From Thiomicrorhabdus aquaedulcis (GTDB taxonomy: Bacteria > Pseudomonadota > Gammaproteobacteria > Thiomicrospirales > Thiomicrospiraceae), in NCBI RefSeq assembly GCF_004001325.1, contig NZ_AP018722.1, positions 1,426,001 to 1,490,000 on the forward strand: a stretch of 64,000 nt of DNA, given 5' to 3'. Below are positions 1 to 8,246 of the stretch, in pieces. Within the stretch, counting starts at the first letter, position 1. Every line of letters begins with the position of its first letter. Below the pieces are notes generated by a model. That model did no database searches. It was given only the letters and a program-made list of their open reading frames with translations, and had not been told where the DNA came from. Position numbers and translations under genes: made by a program.

Positions 1-1377
1 CCCTCCGCGACTGGTCATAAAGTCGGGCAACGAGTGCTGTAAGGTAATGTCTACCGGCTTAGGGTACGCGGCGGTGTGGCAAAACGATTGCATCACCAAA
101 TCGGCCGAAAAGCCTAGGCACGCCAACTCTTTCATCTCGTCGCGGGTCATCGCACCGGTGGTATCTTGCGAACCGACGGTGGACATATGCGGTTCGCAAT
201 ACATGCCTGGACGCACGCCGGCGATGCCGCACGCTTTGCCCACCACTTTTTGCGCCAAAGTATAACCGTGTGCCGCCGCCGATTTATCAGCTGGGCGAAT
301 AAACACCTCAGACGGAGCAAGTTTCATCGATTTACGTGCTTTATCGGTCAAACCACGGCCAATAATTAAGGGCACGCGTCCACCGGCACGCACTTCGTCG
401 GCTAGGGTGTCGGGGGCGAGTTCAAACGTTGAAATGGTGTCGCCTGCTTCGTTGGTGATTTTGCCTAAATACGGATGAATGGTAATCACGTCGCCCATGC
501 TCATGGCTTCGACATTGCACTCTATGGGTAAAGAACCCGAGTCTTCGGCGGTGTTAAAGAAAATCGGCGCAATAGTGCCGCCCAATACCACGCCGCCTTG
601 GCGCTTGTTGGGTACAAAGGCAATGTCGTCGCCAAAAAACCACATGACCGAGTTCATGGCCGATTTACGCGAAGAACCGGTGCCTACCACATCACCCACG
701 TAGGCGACAGGATGTCCTTTGGCTTTTAAACGCTCAATGGTGCCGTCCACGTCGTCAATGCGCGCGGCCAACATCTCTTTGGCGTGCAGTGGAATGTCTG
801 GGCGTGACCATGCGGCGGTGGCCGGTGATAAATCGTCGGTGTTGGTTTCGCCGTCCACTTTAAACACGGTAACGGTAATGTGCTCTGGTAACTTGGGCTT
901 GGCCAAAAACCATTGTGCATCGGCCCAAGACTGCACCACTTTTTGAGCAAAGGGATTGATTTTGGCTTTTTCGATCACATCATGGTACGCGTCGTACACC
1001 AATAAGGTTTTAGACAGAGCGACCACAGCGGCCTCGGCGACTTCGTTAATGGGGCTGTCCAACAGTTCAATTAACGGCAATACGTTGTAACCGCCCAGCA
1101 TGGTGCCTAACAAAAACGTGGCGTGTTCGGCTGAAATTAAATCGGTTTTAACCGTGCCTTTGGCCACATCGGCTAAAAAACTGGCTTTTACATAAGAGGC
1201 TTCGTCCACACCCGGTGGCACTCGATGGGTCAGTAGGTCGACAATAAACTGGGCTTCGCCAGCGGGAGGGTTTTTAATTAATTCCACCACTTGCGCCGTT
1301 TGTTTGGCGTCTAACGACAAAGGGGGAATGCCAAGCTCAGCTCGCTCGGCGACGTGTTGACGGTACGCATTTAACAT
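1..1377 (-). CDS. acnB: Aconitate hydratase B, N-terminal part (cut by window edge)
   Basis: Bifunctional aconitase B of the TCA cycle, converting citrate to isocitrate through cis-aconitate in the cytoplasm. Reading the minus strand from the ATG at 1377 gives an uninterrupted 459 codons to the window edge. It begins MLNAYRQHVAERAELGIPPL, as AcnB does, and contains the swivel-domain signature GTGSSRKSAMNS near residue 232. AcnB is usually about 860 residues, so the C-terminal half with the three cysteines that hold the [4Fe-4S] cluster lies outside the window. GGAG sits 7 bases before the start codon. The gene stands alone; the next gene upstream is a membrane heme protein in the same direction, separated by about 120 bases that contain one copy of the iterated palindrome. 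Confidence 0.96.
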   Translation of the reverse strand, partial: MLNAYRQHVAERAELGIPPLSLDAKQTAQVVELIKNPPAGEAQFIVDLLTHRVPPGVDEASYVKASFLADVAKGTVKTDLISAEHATFLLGTMLGGYNVLPLIELLDSPINEVAEAAVVALSKTLLVYDAYHDVIEKAKINPFAQKVVQSWADAQWFLAKPKLPEHITVTVFKVDGETNTDDLSPATAAWSRPDIPLHAKEMLAARIDDVDGTIERLKAKGHPVAYVGDVVGTGSSRKSAMNSVMWFFGDDIAFVPNKRQGGVVLGGTIAPIFFNTAEDSGSLPIECNVEAMSMGDVITIHPYLGKITNEAGDTISTFELAPDTLADEVRAGGRVPLIIGRGLTDKARKSMKLAPSEVFIRPADKSAAAHGYTLAQKVVGKACGIAGVRPGMYCEPHMSTVGSQDTTGAMTRDEMKELACLGFSADLVMQSFCHTAAYPKPVDITLQHSLPDFMTSRGG

Positions 1378-1444
1378 AGACCTACTCCAAAACTTAATTC
1401 AAAACTTAAAATTTAAACTTAAAAAACTGCGATCTTTGCATCTG

Positions 1445-1456
1445 ACCAGGCCTGGT
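1445..1456. repeat. Iterated palindrome ACCAGGCCTGGT, intergenic copy
   Basis: Exact 12-bp copy in the spacer between the membrane heme protein gene and acnB. The flanks are not symmetrical here, so it is a weak hairpin. It belongs to the 20-copy family listed in the overview entry for this repeat. Confidence 0.9.
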
Positions 1457-1495
1457 TAAACCAAAAAATTAGCAATATTTTAGCACAAGGCGGTT

Positions 1496-2254
1496 TTAGC
1501 GCCCATCTTGCCAGGTGTTTTCTGCGGACTTTTGACCCCTTAACGGCATAATCCACATTTGATACAGCGAGGTAAACAGCATAATAACCGCCGCCATACT
1601 GTACCCAAAGCCACCAATAATCACCAAATAGGCAAATCCTGGGTGCCATTTGGTGAGCCACCAAGAGGCAATGTCCACCAATAAAAACGCAAACGGCACA
1701 AAAATAAGCAACGCTTTTAACCACGGTTTAATGCCGCTGGCCATCGAAAAAATAAAGCCAATAAAAAAGAAAATAAACGCAATGCCAAACAGATGAATAT
1801 GCGACACGCGCGTTAACGCACTCAAGCTCGCACCTTGGTCAATGTGGGCGACCGTTTGCATGACTTTATAATCGGCCACGTTTGGCAGGCTGGCCATATT
1901 GGCATGACAGCTGGCGCACTTAGCGTCGACAATGGGTTTAATAATGGGCTGCCATTGGCTTTCGGGCGCACCTTCTCGCGCCCACTGGATTAAGGTAAAG
2001 TTCTCTTCTGCCGTGGCGTGATGTTGCATCGAACCGTGCAGCTTGCTCTCTAACTTAGAGCCTTCTCGATTACCGTAATAGCTGTACACAATGTCGTCTA
2101 CCGACAACCCCACTTTGCCGTCGGCCATACCGTGGGTGAGCATAATTTGCGCGCCAGCCATAATCAATCCGAGTCCAGTGACTAAAATATAACCGGTAAA
2201 CAACGCTTTTACCGACAACGATAAACTCGCTAAATTTAACCAAGATGTTTGCAT
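1496..2254 (-). CDS. Membrane-bound c-type heme protein, function unknown
   Basis: A 252-residue protein with hydrophobic segments near residues 15-36, 150-171, 180-200 and 207-230 and a single heme c attachment motif CASCH at 113-117. The motif lies in the loop between the first and second segments, which would be periplasmic if the N-terminal segment is an anchor. This arrangement suggests an inner-membrane electron-transfer or sensor protein, but I do not recognise a named family with a known partner. His residues are plentiful around the second segment (SHIHLFG), so a membrane-embedded metal or heme b is conceivable. It is transcribed toward acnB. A MITE-like element lies about 50 bases upstream of its start. 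Confidence 0.75.
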   Translation of the reverse strand: MQTSWLNLASLSLSVKALFTGYILVTGLGLIMAGAQIMLTHGMADGKVGLSVDDIVYSYYGNREGSKLESKLHGSMQHHATAEENFTLIQWAREGAPESQWQPIIKPIVDAKCASCHANMASLPNVADYKVMQTVAHIDQGASLSALTRVSHIHLFGIAFIFFFIGFIFSMASGIKPWLKALLIFVPFAFLLVDIASWWLTKWHPGFAYLVIIGGFGYSMAAVIMLFTSLYQMWIMPLRGQKSAENTWQDGR

Positions 2255-2302
2255 AGTAGTAACCTTGTATAAGTGCGTTTGTGTTAAGCCGACAGGCTCT
2301 TA

Positions 2303-2461
2303 GAGACCTTTGCACGTGTGGGGTGCGAGAAAAAAATGAGGAAAAATTGTCCTGATTGAGGCGGGAAACGCAGTGAATAGCTGGCTATTCACAAGTTTTC
2401 TAACGAAAAGCAGGAAAATTTTAACCATTTTTAGCCGTACATCCACTCGTGCAAAGGTCTC
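2303..2461. mobile_element. MITE-like element with inverted ends and target duplication
   Basis: A 159-bp segment bounded by inverted ends GAGACCTTTGCACG (left) and CGTGCAAAGGTCTC (right). It is flanked directly by the 5-bp repeat TCTTA at 2298-2302 and 2462-2466. It has no open frame of note and contains a central 18-20 bp palindrome (GTGAATAGC...GCTATTCAC, about 2372-2391). The end sequence resembles termini I associate with IS5-type elements, so it is best read as a non-autonomous derivative. The right target repeat supplies the stop codon region of the downstream ycgN-like gene, so insertion occurred at the very end of that gene. Confidence 0.7.
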
Positions 2462-2463
2462 TC

Positions 2464-2919
2464 TTAGGGTTTGGGGATTAAATAATCTTCGTAATCCAGT
2501 TTACCGTTGTCGATAACCACCGCAATAGCGGTTAATCCTACACCGGCTTTGCCGACACTGCGCGCATCGCCAGAAATTAACGGATGCCAGTTGGGCAAGC
2601 TTTGGCCACGATGCAACACTCGGTACGAACAGGTATCGGGCAACCAATCAAACTGCTCAATACCTTCTTGGGTGAGCTGAACGCAACTTGGCACGTTAAC
2701 ACTGCGATGGGCGTAATCGCGACACTGCCCAGTCGTAATATCCGAATAAGCACAGACCACACAAGTGTAGACAATTTCTTCGGTGTCGTCGTCTTGCAGC
2801 TTGGTTAAACAACATAACCCACAACCATCACAAATAGACTCCCATTCACCTTGCGTCATTTGCTGCAGGGTTTTGGTTTCCCAAAAAGGGGCGCTTGAGT
2901 TGGTAAATTTTTCTGACAT
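2464..2919 (-). CDS. ycgN: UPF0260 / YcgN family cysteine-cluster protein
   Basis: A 151-residue cytoplasmic protein of the UPF0260 (YcgN) family. The cysteine-rich motif CDGCGLCCL lies near residues 30-38. It is followed by further cysteines (TCVVCAYSD, GQCRDY, PSCVQL), which look like ligands for an iron-sulfur or zinc site. The length matches the family (about 150). The biochemical role is not established. Its stop codon falls inside the target duplication of the adjacent MITE-like element. The rluA-like gene lies 28 bases upstream on the same strand, so co-transcription is plausible. Confidence 0.85.
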   Translation of the reverse strand: MSEKFTNSSAPFWETKTLQQMTQGEWESICDGCGLCCLTKLQDDDTEEIVYTCVVCAYSDITTGQCRDYAHRSVNVPSCVQLTQEGIEQFDWLPDTCSYRVLHRGQSLPNWHPLISGDARSVGKAGVGLTAIAVVIDNGKLDYEDYLIPKP

Positions 2920-2947
2920 AGTGTGCGTAAATCCTGCGTAAATCCAA

Positions 2948-3703
2948 TTAACCGCTAAAAAAATTCCACGGGTGTAACCAGTTTTTAATAATGGCTTGGC
3001 ACTCGAGCGTTAAAAACTCGGCACCTTCGTTGGGCGCTAGTACAAACTCGTAAGATTGGTTAAAAAGACTAAATTGCATGGCGTACGCATGCAAATACCC
3101 GCGATCACTTAGCTGAGCCGATAGGCGCTCGGCATAACGTAGGTCGCCCAAAATGGGCGCGGCTAAACTTTTTAAGGCCACTCTAATTTGGTGCGTTTTG
3201 CCAGTAATGGGTTTAACCAAAAACAGGCGTTTTTTGGGGGCGATTAACGACGTAACAAACTGTGTAATGGCCGGGTTTTGCAACGTCTTAGCCAGTTTGT
3301 AGCTGCCCCGACGGGCGCTGAGCATATCGCCCTTAACCCAACCTTGTTTTTTGTTGGGTTTTTTATCGCTAATAGCCAAATAGTATTTTTGCACTTCATG
3401 CGCGGCAAACATCAAGCCAAACCGTTGTGCGGCCGGCTTATTAAGTGCAAACACTACCAGTCCCGAGGTCATTTTGTCTAACCGATGCACCGGATAAAGT
3501 TCAGGACAATTTAATTGTTGTTTTACCAACACCACCAGGCCTGGTTGCCTTGCATTGTCAAGCGTGGCATCTTCAGGCAGTAAATCGGGCGGTATCAATG
3601 CTTGCGACACGTCTTGTTGCACCACGCACTCACTGTGAAAATTTAATCCGCTGGGCTTGTCAACCACCACAAAATCGGCATTTTTAAAAATAATGCTCAG
3701 CAT
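2948..3703 (-). CDS. RluA-family pseudouridine synthase, single-domain
   Basis: A 251-residue pseudouridine synthase of the RluA family. The catalytic motif HRLDKMTSGL is present with the nucleophilic Asp at residue 76, and the KPSGL motif lies near residue 17. It lacks the N-terminal S4 RNA-binding domain found in RluD (compare the gene at 11994-13037). That places it with the short TruC/RluA-like group acting on rRNA or tRNA, and the exact target uridine cannot be read from the sequence. The iterated palindrome at 3534 is inside the gene and is read QPGLV at residues 53-57, in a variable stretch between conserved motifs. Confidence 0.88.
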   Translation of the reverse strand: MLSIIFKNADFVVVDKPSGLNFHSECVVQQDVSQALIPPDLLPEDATLDNARQPGLVVLVKQQLNCPELYPVHRLDKMTSGLVVFALNKPAAQRFGLMFAAHEVQKYYLAISDKKPNKKQGWVKGDMLSARRGSYKLAKTLQNPAITQFVTSLIAPKKRLFLVKPITGKTHQIRVALKSLAAPILGDLRYAERLSAQLSDRGYLHAYAMQFSLFNQSYEFVLAPNEGAEFLTLECQAIIKNWLHPWNFFSG

Positions 3704-3805
3704 GGTTGTTTTAACATCGCTATTGTAACCTCTTGGTGCAACGCTTAAAAAAGAACATTATACTGCAACACCCTAGCTTCTTTAACGCCATTTATGGGAA
3801 TTGCC

Positions 3806-5020
3806 ATGCCACTAAAGATTCAAGTTCACAGTCAAATCAGTCAAATTGACGCCCAACAATGGGATGCGCTGGTAGAAAACCACCAGCCATTTTTAAGCCA
3901 TGCGTTTTTGCATGCGCTGGAGCAACACCATTGCGCCGCGCCAAGGTACGGTTGGCATCCTCAACACCTGGCGATTTACCATCAAAACACCTTAATCGCC
4001 GCCATGCCGCTGTACGAAAAACACAACAGTTACGGTGAATTTGTCTTTGACCAGGCCTGGTCAAACGCGTGGACGCAAATGGGGTTGGCGTATTTTCCTA
4101 AATTGGTTAGCGCTGTGCCTTACAGCCCTGTGAGTGGTCAACGTTTTTTGGTACGAAATGTGGCGTTACAGAATATGCCGATTAATCAAACTGAGGATTA
4201 CTCGGTCGAATTTTTAACGCAAACCTTATGGAACGCCGCACTTGAGCTTGCGCAACAACACGCCTACAGTGGATTGCACCTTTTATTTGCCCACGCCGCG
4301 CAACAAACTTGGTTGGCGCAACAGGTGGCCGGCCAACCATTTGTTTATACTCGCCACGATTGTCATTTTCATTGGTTTAACCAAAACTACACTGGCTTTG
4401 ACGATTTTTTGGCGCAATTAACGCCCAAAAAACGTAAGAACATTCGCCAAGAGCGTCAAAGTGTGGCGCGTGCGGGTGTTACTTTTAGGCGGCTAAACGG
4501 CCACACCGCCACCGCTCAAGACTGGGAGCATTTTGGCTATTTTTACACCAAAACCTTTACCGAAAAATGGAGTACGCCTACCTTAAACACCGAATTTTTT
4601 AAAGCCGTCGCACGGGCTTTACCCAACAACGTCTTGTTGGTATTGGCCGATAAAAACGGCCAGTGCATTGCCGGTTCGTTAATGTATTACAGCGATACCA
4701 CACTGTTTGGCCGTCATTGGGGCTGTATTGAAGAGGTCAACCATCTGCATTTTGAAGCGTGCTATTACCAGGGCATTGAGTTTGCCATTGAACGCGGCTT
4801 GCAGGTGTTTGAACCTGGTGCGGGGGGCGAGCATAAAATAGCCCGTGGCTTTGTACCCGTTGAAACACAATCCACCCACTGGCTTAATCCATCACAGATT
4901 CCACCCACTCTGCAAGCCGATCTTGATCGTGGATTACAAGGTTTTATTAAACAAGAACAGCAACAAAATCAAAACTATATAGCCCAGTGTCAAACACACA
5001 ATCCGTATAAAACAACATAA
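3806..5020 (+). CDS. GNAT / FemAB-like acetyltransferase (COG3146 family)
   Basis: A protein of about 404 residues of the COG3146 (DUF482) group, which has a GNAT-like fold related to peptidoglycan FemAB proteins. Segments such as FLAQLTPKKRKNIRQERQ, the run near GSLMYYSDTTLFGRHWGC and FEPGAGGEHKIARGF are typical of the family. I place the start at the ATG at 3806, because GGGA sits 6 bases before it, although an ATG at 3794 is also in frame. The substrate is unknown. The gene reads toward rppH and the two share a perfect-palindrome terminator. The palindrome copy at 4050 is read as DQAW within the gene. Confidence 0.8.
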   Translation: MPLKIQVHSQISQIDAQQWDALVENHQPFLSHAFLHALEQHHCAAPRYGWHPQHLAIYHQNTLIAAMPLYEKHNSYGEFVFDQAWSNAWTQMGLAYFPKLVSAVPYSPVSGQRFLVRNVALQNMPINQTEDYSVEFLTQTLWNAALELAQQHAYSGLHLLFAHAAQQTWLAQQVAGQPFVYTRHDCHFHWFNQNYTGFDDFLAQLTPKKRKNIRQERQSVARAGVTFRRLNGHTATAQDWEHFGYFYTKTFTEKWSTPTLNTEFFKAVARALPNNVLLVLADKNGQCIAGSLMYYSDTTLFGRHWGCIEEVNHLHFEACYYQGIEFAIERGLQVFEPGAGGEHKIARGFVPVETQSTHWLNPSQIPPTLQADLDRGLQGFIKQEQQQNQNYIAQCQTHNPYKTT

Positions 5021-5041
5021 AGCATTACAAATTCAAAACAA

Positions 5042-5075
5042 AAAGGCCTTTGACCAGGCCTGGTCAAAGGCCTTT
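5042..5075. terminator. Bidirectional terminator built on the iterated palindrome
   Basis: A perfect 34-bp palindrome whose core is ACCAGGCCTGGT (5053-5064), extended on both sides by AAAGGCCTTTG / CAAAGGCCTTT. It lies between the convergent acetyltransferase and rppH genes, 20 bases after one stop and 11 after the other. Runs of A precede it and T/A-rich sequence follows, as expected for intrinsic termination on both strands. Confidence 0.85.
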
Positions 5076-5086
5076 AAACGCCTTAA

Positions 5087-5575
5087 CTACCTTGGCAACC
5101 AAAACTTTTTAAGCGCGCCTTCTAAATCGGTCAGCGCTTGATGGTATACCGCTTGTTTAAAACTAACCACCTCTTGCACTGGACGCCAATAATCAACCCA
5201 CGCCCACGATTCAAACTCGGGCGAATCGTGCAGGCCTAAATTAATGCGCTCAACGTCGCCTTCAAACCCCAGCATAAACCAAATTTGTTTTTGGCCAATG
5301 CACACAGGTTGACTGTAATGCCGAATAAGGTGTTTGGGTAAATCGTAACTTAACCAGCCATTGGTGCGGCCTAAAACACGCACGTCAGAAGGCTCTAAAC
5401 CCACTTCTTCTTTTAACTCTCTAAAAACCGCTTGTTGCGGGGTTTCATTTTCACGAATGCCGCCTTGTGGAAACTGCCAGGCATCCTGTTGAATTCGTTT
5501 ACCCCAAAACAGCTTGCCCTCTTTATTGACAATAATAATGCCCACATTATGTCGGTAACCGTCTTGATCGATCAT
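5087..5575 (-). CDS. rppH: RNA pyrophosphohydrolase RppH
   Basis: Nudix hydrolase of 162 residues that removes pyrophosphate from the 5' triphosphate of RNA and so starts mRNA decay. It opens MIDQDGYRHNVGIII, as RppH does, and has the Nudix box at residues 38-60. Within the box, RELKEEVG carries the metal-binding glutamates. The WQFPQGG segment before the box is also typical. The length agrees with the E. coli protein (about 176). It stands alone between a convergent acetyltransferase gene and a 298-base spacer, so it probably has its own promoter in that spacer. Confidence 0.95.
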   Translation of the reverse strand: MIDQDGYRHNVGIIIVNKEGKLFWGKRIQQDAWQFPQGGIRENETPQQAVFRELKEEVGLEPSDVRVLGRTNGWLSYDLPKHLIRHYSQPVCIGQKQIWFMLGFEGDVERINLGLHDSPEFESWAWVDYWRPVQEVVSFKQAVYHQALTDLEGALKKFWLPR

Positions 5576-5873
5576 GGAAACCCTAAATACAATTATAAAT
5601 ATGCGCTAATAGTGCCTAAAATTGGTTTTTTTTCAATCCATAAATGATTTTGAAGCCGATTATCGTTCAATACCGTTATTTACGACTCGTTACGATTAAT
5701 CACAATTTTTTGCAATTATTTGCAACACCTGGCTAATCAGCCGGCTTGTGCGCGTGTCAGTGATGGTTTAGGATGTTGTTCCAAATTTAGGGCGCCTCTA
5801 TTTGCCACACAGTCAAATCTACCGGTAAATAAAAGCGCCCTTAAATCAACTCATTTAAAAAGCAGGGAATCCC
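5576..5873. other. 298-base spacer between divergent rppH and HAD hydrolase
   Basis: No gene is seen. It must hold promoters for both flanking genes, but no clear -35/-10 pair stands out. TTTAGGGCGC (5786-5795) and GCGCCCTTAAA (5835-5845) form an imperfect inverted repeat about 40 bases apart in what would be the leader of the HAD gene. Its meaning is unknown. Confidence 0.4.
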
Positions 5874-6530
5874 ATGGCATTAGCAATCTTTGATTTGGAC
5901 AACACCTTAATTGCTGGCGACAGTGATTTTTTATGGGGTGAATTTTTGGTGCAAAATGGCTATGTTAACGCCGAACATTTTAGCGAGCAAAATGCCCTTT
6001 TTTACCAACAATATCAAGCGGGCACGCTAGACATTATGGCCTACCAGCGCTTTGCGCTCGAGCCATTAACGCATCATGACATGACTACTTTAAACCAATG
6101 GCATAATGAGTTTATGGAGCAGTTTATAAAACCCAGAACCCTCGCAAAAGCGCATGCACTTATTAACGAGCACAAAGCCCGTGGCGATCGGCTATTGATC
6201 ATTACGGCCACCAACACCTTTATTACCCGGCCGATTGGCACGTACTACGGTATTAACGAACTGCTGGGCACCGAAGGTGTGTTGGTCAACAATCGTTACA
6301 CTGGTGAAGTGTTGGGTACGCCCACCTTTCAGCAAGGCAAAGTGACCCGCTTACAGGCCTGGTTAACAGAGCACAATGAAACCTTAAACGGCAGTTATTT
6401 TTACTCAGACTCGCACAACGATCTTCCATTGCTGTACATTGTGGAACACCCCGTGGTGGTAGACGGTGACAGCAAATTATTAAGCGTGGCGCAAGAAAAG
6501 CAATGGAAAACCATAAGCTTGCGTGACTAA
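5874..6530 (+). CDS. HAD-superfamily hydrolase, subfamily IB (SerB-like phosphatase)
   Basis: A 218-residue phosphatase of the haloacid dehalogenase superfamily. Motif I, DLDNTL, lies at residues 7-12 with the nucleophile Asp7 and the acid/base Asp9. The motif II/III region is near TATNTFITRPI, and motif IV is YSDSHNDLPLL near residue 178. The composition and length fit the IB subfamily that includes phosphoserine phosphatase-like enzymes such as CicA. The substrate cannot be assigned. GGGA lies 5 bases before the ATG. The gene is followed by a strong terminator shared with the convergent flavodoxin gene. Confidence 0.88.
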   Translation: MALAIFDLDNTLIAGDSDFLWGEFLVQNGYVNAEHFSEQNALFYQQYQAGTLDIMAYQRFALEPLTHHDMTTLNQWHNEFMEQFIKPRTLAKAHALINEHKARGDRLLIITATNTFITRPIGTYYGINELLGTEGVLVNNRYTGEVLGTPTFQQGKVTRLQAWLTEHNETLNGSYFYSDSHNDLPLLYIVEHPVVVDGDSKLLSVAQEKQWKTISLRD

Positions 6531-6592
6531 CCTAATCTTGCGTGTTTAATTTAAAACATGATAAAGCTATATCACCTCAAATTGCAGACATA

Positions 6593-6642
6593 AAAAAACC
6601 GCTCGCATCCTAGACATTAAACCTAGGATTGAGCGGTTTTTT
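6593..6642. terminator. Bidirectional intrinsic terminator
   Basis: Stem AAAAAACCGCTC / GAGCGGTTTTTT continued by ATCCTAG / CTAGGAT, with a short loop. It lies between the convergent HAD hydrolase and flavodoxin genes, with an A run on one side and a T run on the other. Confidence 0.9.
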
Positions 6643-6683
6643 AACGCACTGTTTTTAAAAAGCAGCGTTAAGCTTATTCTTAG

Positions 6684-7199
6684 TTACAACGCCATCTCTT
6701 CTTTAACCTGTTCTACCCACGCGTCAATGCGACCAGCGGTTTTATCGGCTTGCTGATCTTCGTCGATTCCTAAGCCGACAAAGAACTCGCCGTCTTCGGT
6801 CACCGCTTTTGACTCATCAAACTCATAACCATCGGTTGAGGTATAACCGGCAGGCGTTGCGCCGTTTTCTACCGCAACATCGTGCATTAAGCCCATCGCA
6901 TCCAAAAAGTATTCTGAGTAATCCGCCTGATCGCCCAAACCAAAACAGGCCACGGTTTTACCGGTAAAGTCGATGCTCTTAAAATCGTTCCAAAAATCGT
7001 CCCAGCTGCTTTGCAGTTCGCCGTAATACCAAGTGGGTTGGCCTAAAATAATATTAGTATACTTGGCAAAATCCCCAGCACTCGCGGTGGAAATGTCATG
7101 CACATCAATCAAGTCGGCACCAAATTTATCTTTAATCATGTCTGCAACGCGCTCGGTATTGCCAGTATCTGTGCCGTAAAATAGACCCACTTTGCTCAT
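6684..7199 (-). CDS. fldA: Flavodoxin (long-chain, FldA type)
   Basis: FMN-binding electron carrier of about 171 residues. The phosphate-binding loop GTDTGNTE is at residues 9-16, and the aromatic FMN-stacking region TWYYGELQ and GLGDQADYSEYF are present. This matches long-chain flavodoxins of the FldA type, which feed electrons to radical-SAM enzymes and other reductases. I place the start at 7199 (MSKVGLFYG), because GAGGGG precedes it by about 6 bases, rather than at an upstream in-frame ATG at 7220. It is monocistronic, with the terminator downstream shared with the HAD gene. Confidence 0.95.
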   Translation of the reverse strand: MSKVGLFYGTDTGNTERVADMIKDKFGADLIDVHDISTASAGDFAKYTNIILGQPTWYYGELQSSWDDFWNDFKSIDFTGKTVACFGLGDQADYSEYFLDAMGLMHDVAVENGATPAGYTSTDGYEFDESKAVTEDGEFFVGLGIDEDQQADKTAGRIDAWVEQVKEEMAL

Positions 7200-7345
7200 T
7201 TTTATCCCCTCTAAATACAAAATTTACGTGTAAAATTGGCTCTCACAAACGTCCGTAAATGCCATAATCTAAACTGTTCATTTAATTGACGCAAATCATA
7301 GCACAGCAAAGCTTCTTATTAATTCACTTAATTTTATACATCACC

Positions 7346-7558
7346 ATGAAAAATACTGATTCAATCGATTGTTTTAAATGCCGGCATTTTTTTGTAACTT
7401 GGGATGCCTCCAATCCACGGGGTTGCAAGGCGTTTGGCTTTAAAACCCATAAACTTCCCAGTCAAGTAGTGCTCGAAAGCTCGGGGGAACCTTGCTTAAG
7501 GTTTAGCCCAAAACCCGACCCCAACACTCAAACAAAAAGTAAGGGTTGGATTGCTTAA
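7346..7558 (+). CDS. Small conserved cysteine-containing protein
   Basis: About 70 residues starting MKNTDSIDCFKCRHFFVTWD. The CFKC pair, a later RGCKAFGF and a final EPCLRF give four cysteines, arranged like a zinc ribbon. Small proteins of this pattern are common beside unrelated genes in proteobacteria. I recall them being labelled uracil-DNA glycosylase in some annotations, but nothing in this sequence is a glycosylase. The function is unknown. It lies convergent with ampD, 31 bases away, with no clear terminator between them. Confidence 0.7.
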   Translation: MKNTDSIDCFKCRHFFVTWDASNPRGCKAFGFKTHKLPSQVVLESSGEPCLRFSPKPDPNTQTKSKGWIA

Positions 7559-7589
7559 AAAAGTCAATAAACAAGCCATTAAACAAGCA

Positions 7590-8177
7590 TCAATCCTCAA
7601 GCAGCCGATGCAGCGCAGGCCAAACAAAATACGCCCCAGGGTCGGTTTTTCGATCGGGTGCTATGTCGCTGTGCCCAACAATATTATCATTATTGGCGGT
7701 TTGTAAACCTGGATAAACCTCCCGCAGGCTTTTAATTAAGCGCGCCAAAACCGCATATTGCATTGCGGTATAACAACTAAAATCGGTGCCCTCTAGCTCA
7801 ATACCTACCGAAAAGTCATTGCAATTTGCTTGCCCTTTAAACTTCGACTGTCCGGCATGCCATGCGCGCTGGTTAAACGGCACAAACTGCACCAAGGTGC
7901 CATCGCGCTTAATCAGCGCGTGAGCCGATACTTTTAACCCTTTTATCTTTTCAAAATATGGGTCACTAGCGGCATCCAGTTGATTGGTAAACAAGTCGGC
8001 AATGGCGGATCCTCCAAATTGATTGGGCGGCAAACTAATGCCGTGCACCACAATTAAGGTAGGATTTACGCACTTTGGGCGGGCATCAAAATTAGGACTG
8101 GCAATAAATTCAACCGAACTGACCAGGCCTGTTTGAGTGTTAATGTTATATAAGTTACTAGACGAAGTGGTTTTCAT
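7590..8177 (-). CDS. ampD: 1,6-anhydro-N-acetylmuramyl-L-alanine amidase AmpD
   Basis: Cytoplasmic zinc amidase that cleaves the peptide from anhydro-MurNAc during cell-wall recycling. Family features include LIVVHGISLPPNQFGG (first zinc His), FVPFNQRAWHAGQS, SVGIELEG and NIVGHSDIAPDRKTDPG (later zinc His and catalytic residues). The total is about 195 residues, the usual length. Two in-frame ATGs (8186 and 8177) are possible. The upstream one overlaps a TATAAT-like sequence, so I favour 8177. The gene diverges from nadC over a short AT-rich spacer. A near-copy of the iterated palindrome (8122) falls in a non-conserved N-terminal stretch. Confidence 0.93.
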   Translation of the reverse strand: MKTTSSSNLYNINTQTGLVSSVEFIASPNFDARPKCVNPTLIVVHGISLPPNQFGGSAIADLFTNQLDAASDPYFEKIKGLKVSAHALIKRDGTLVQFVPFNQRAWHAGQSKFKGQANCNDFSVGIELEGTDFSCYTAMQYAVLARLIKSLREVYPGLQTANNDNIVGHSDIAPDRKTDPGAYFVWPALHRLLED

Positions 8178-8246
8178 AAGGCGCATTATAATACGAATTG
8201 GGTATAATACCGCCCAATACTCACCAGTCCAGTCTTGAGCACTTAT
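8178..8246. promoter_or_regulatory. Divergent ampD / nadC promoter region
   Basis: About 70 bases hold two TATAAT-like elements, one on each strand: ATTATAAT near 8185-8192 and GGTATAATACC near 8201-8211. No convincing -35 boxes are seen, so the assignment is tentative. Confidence 0.4.
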
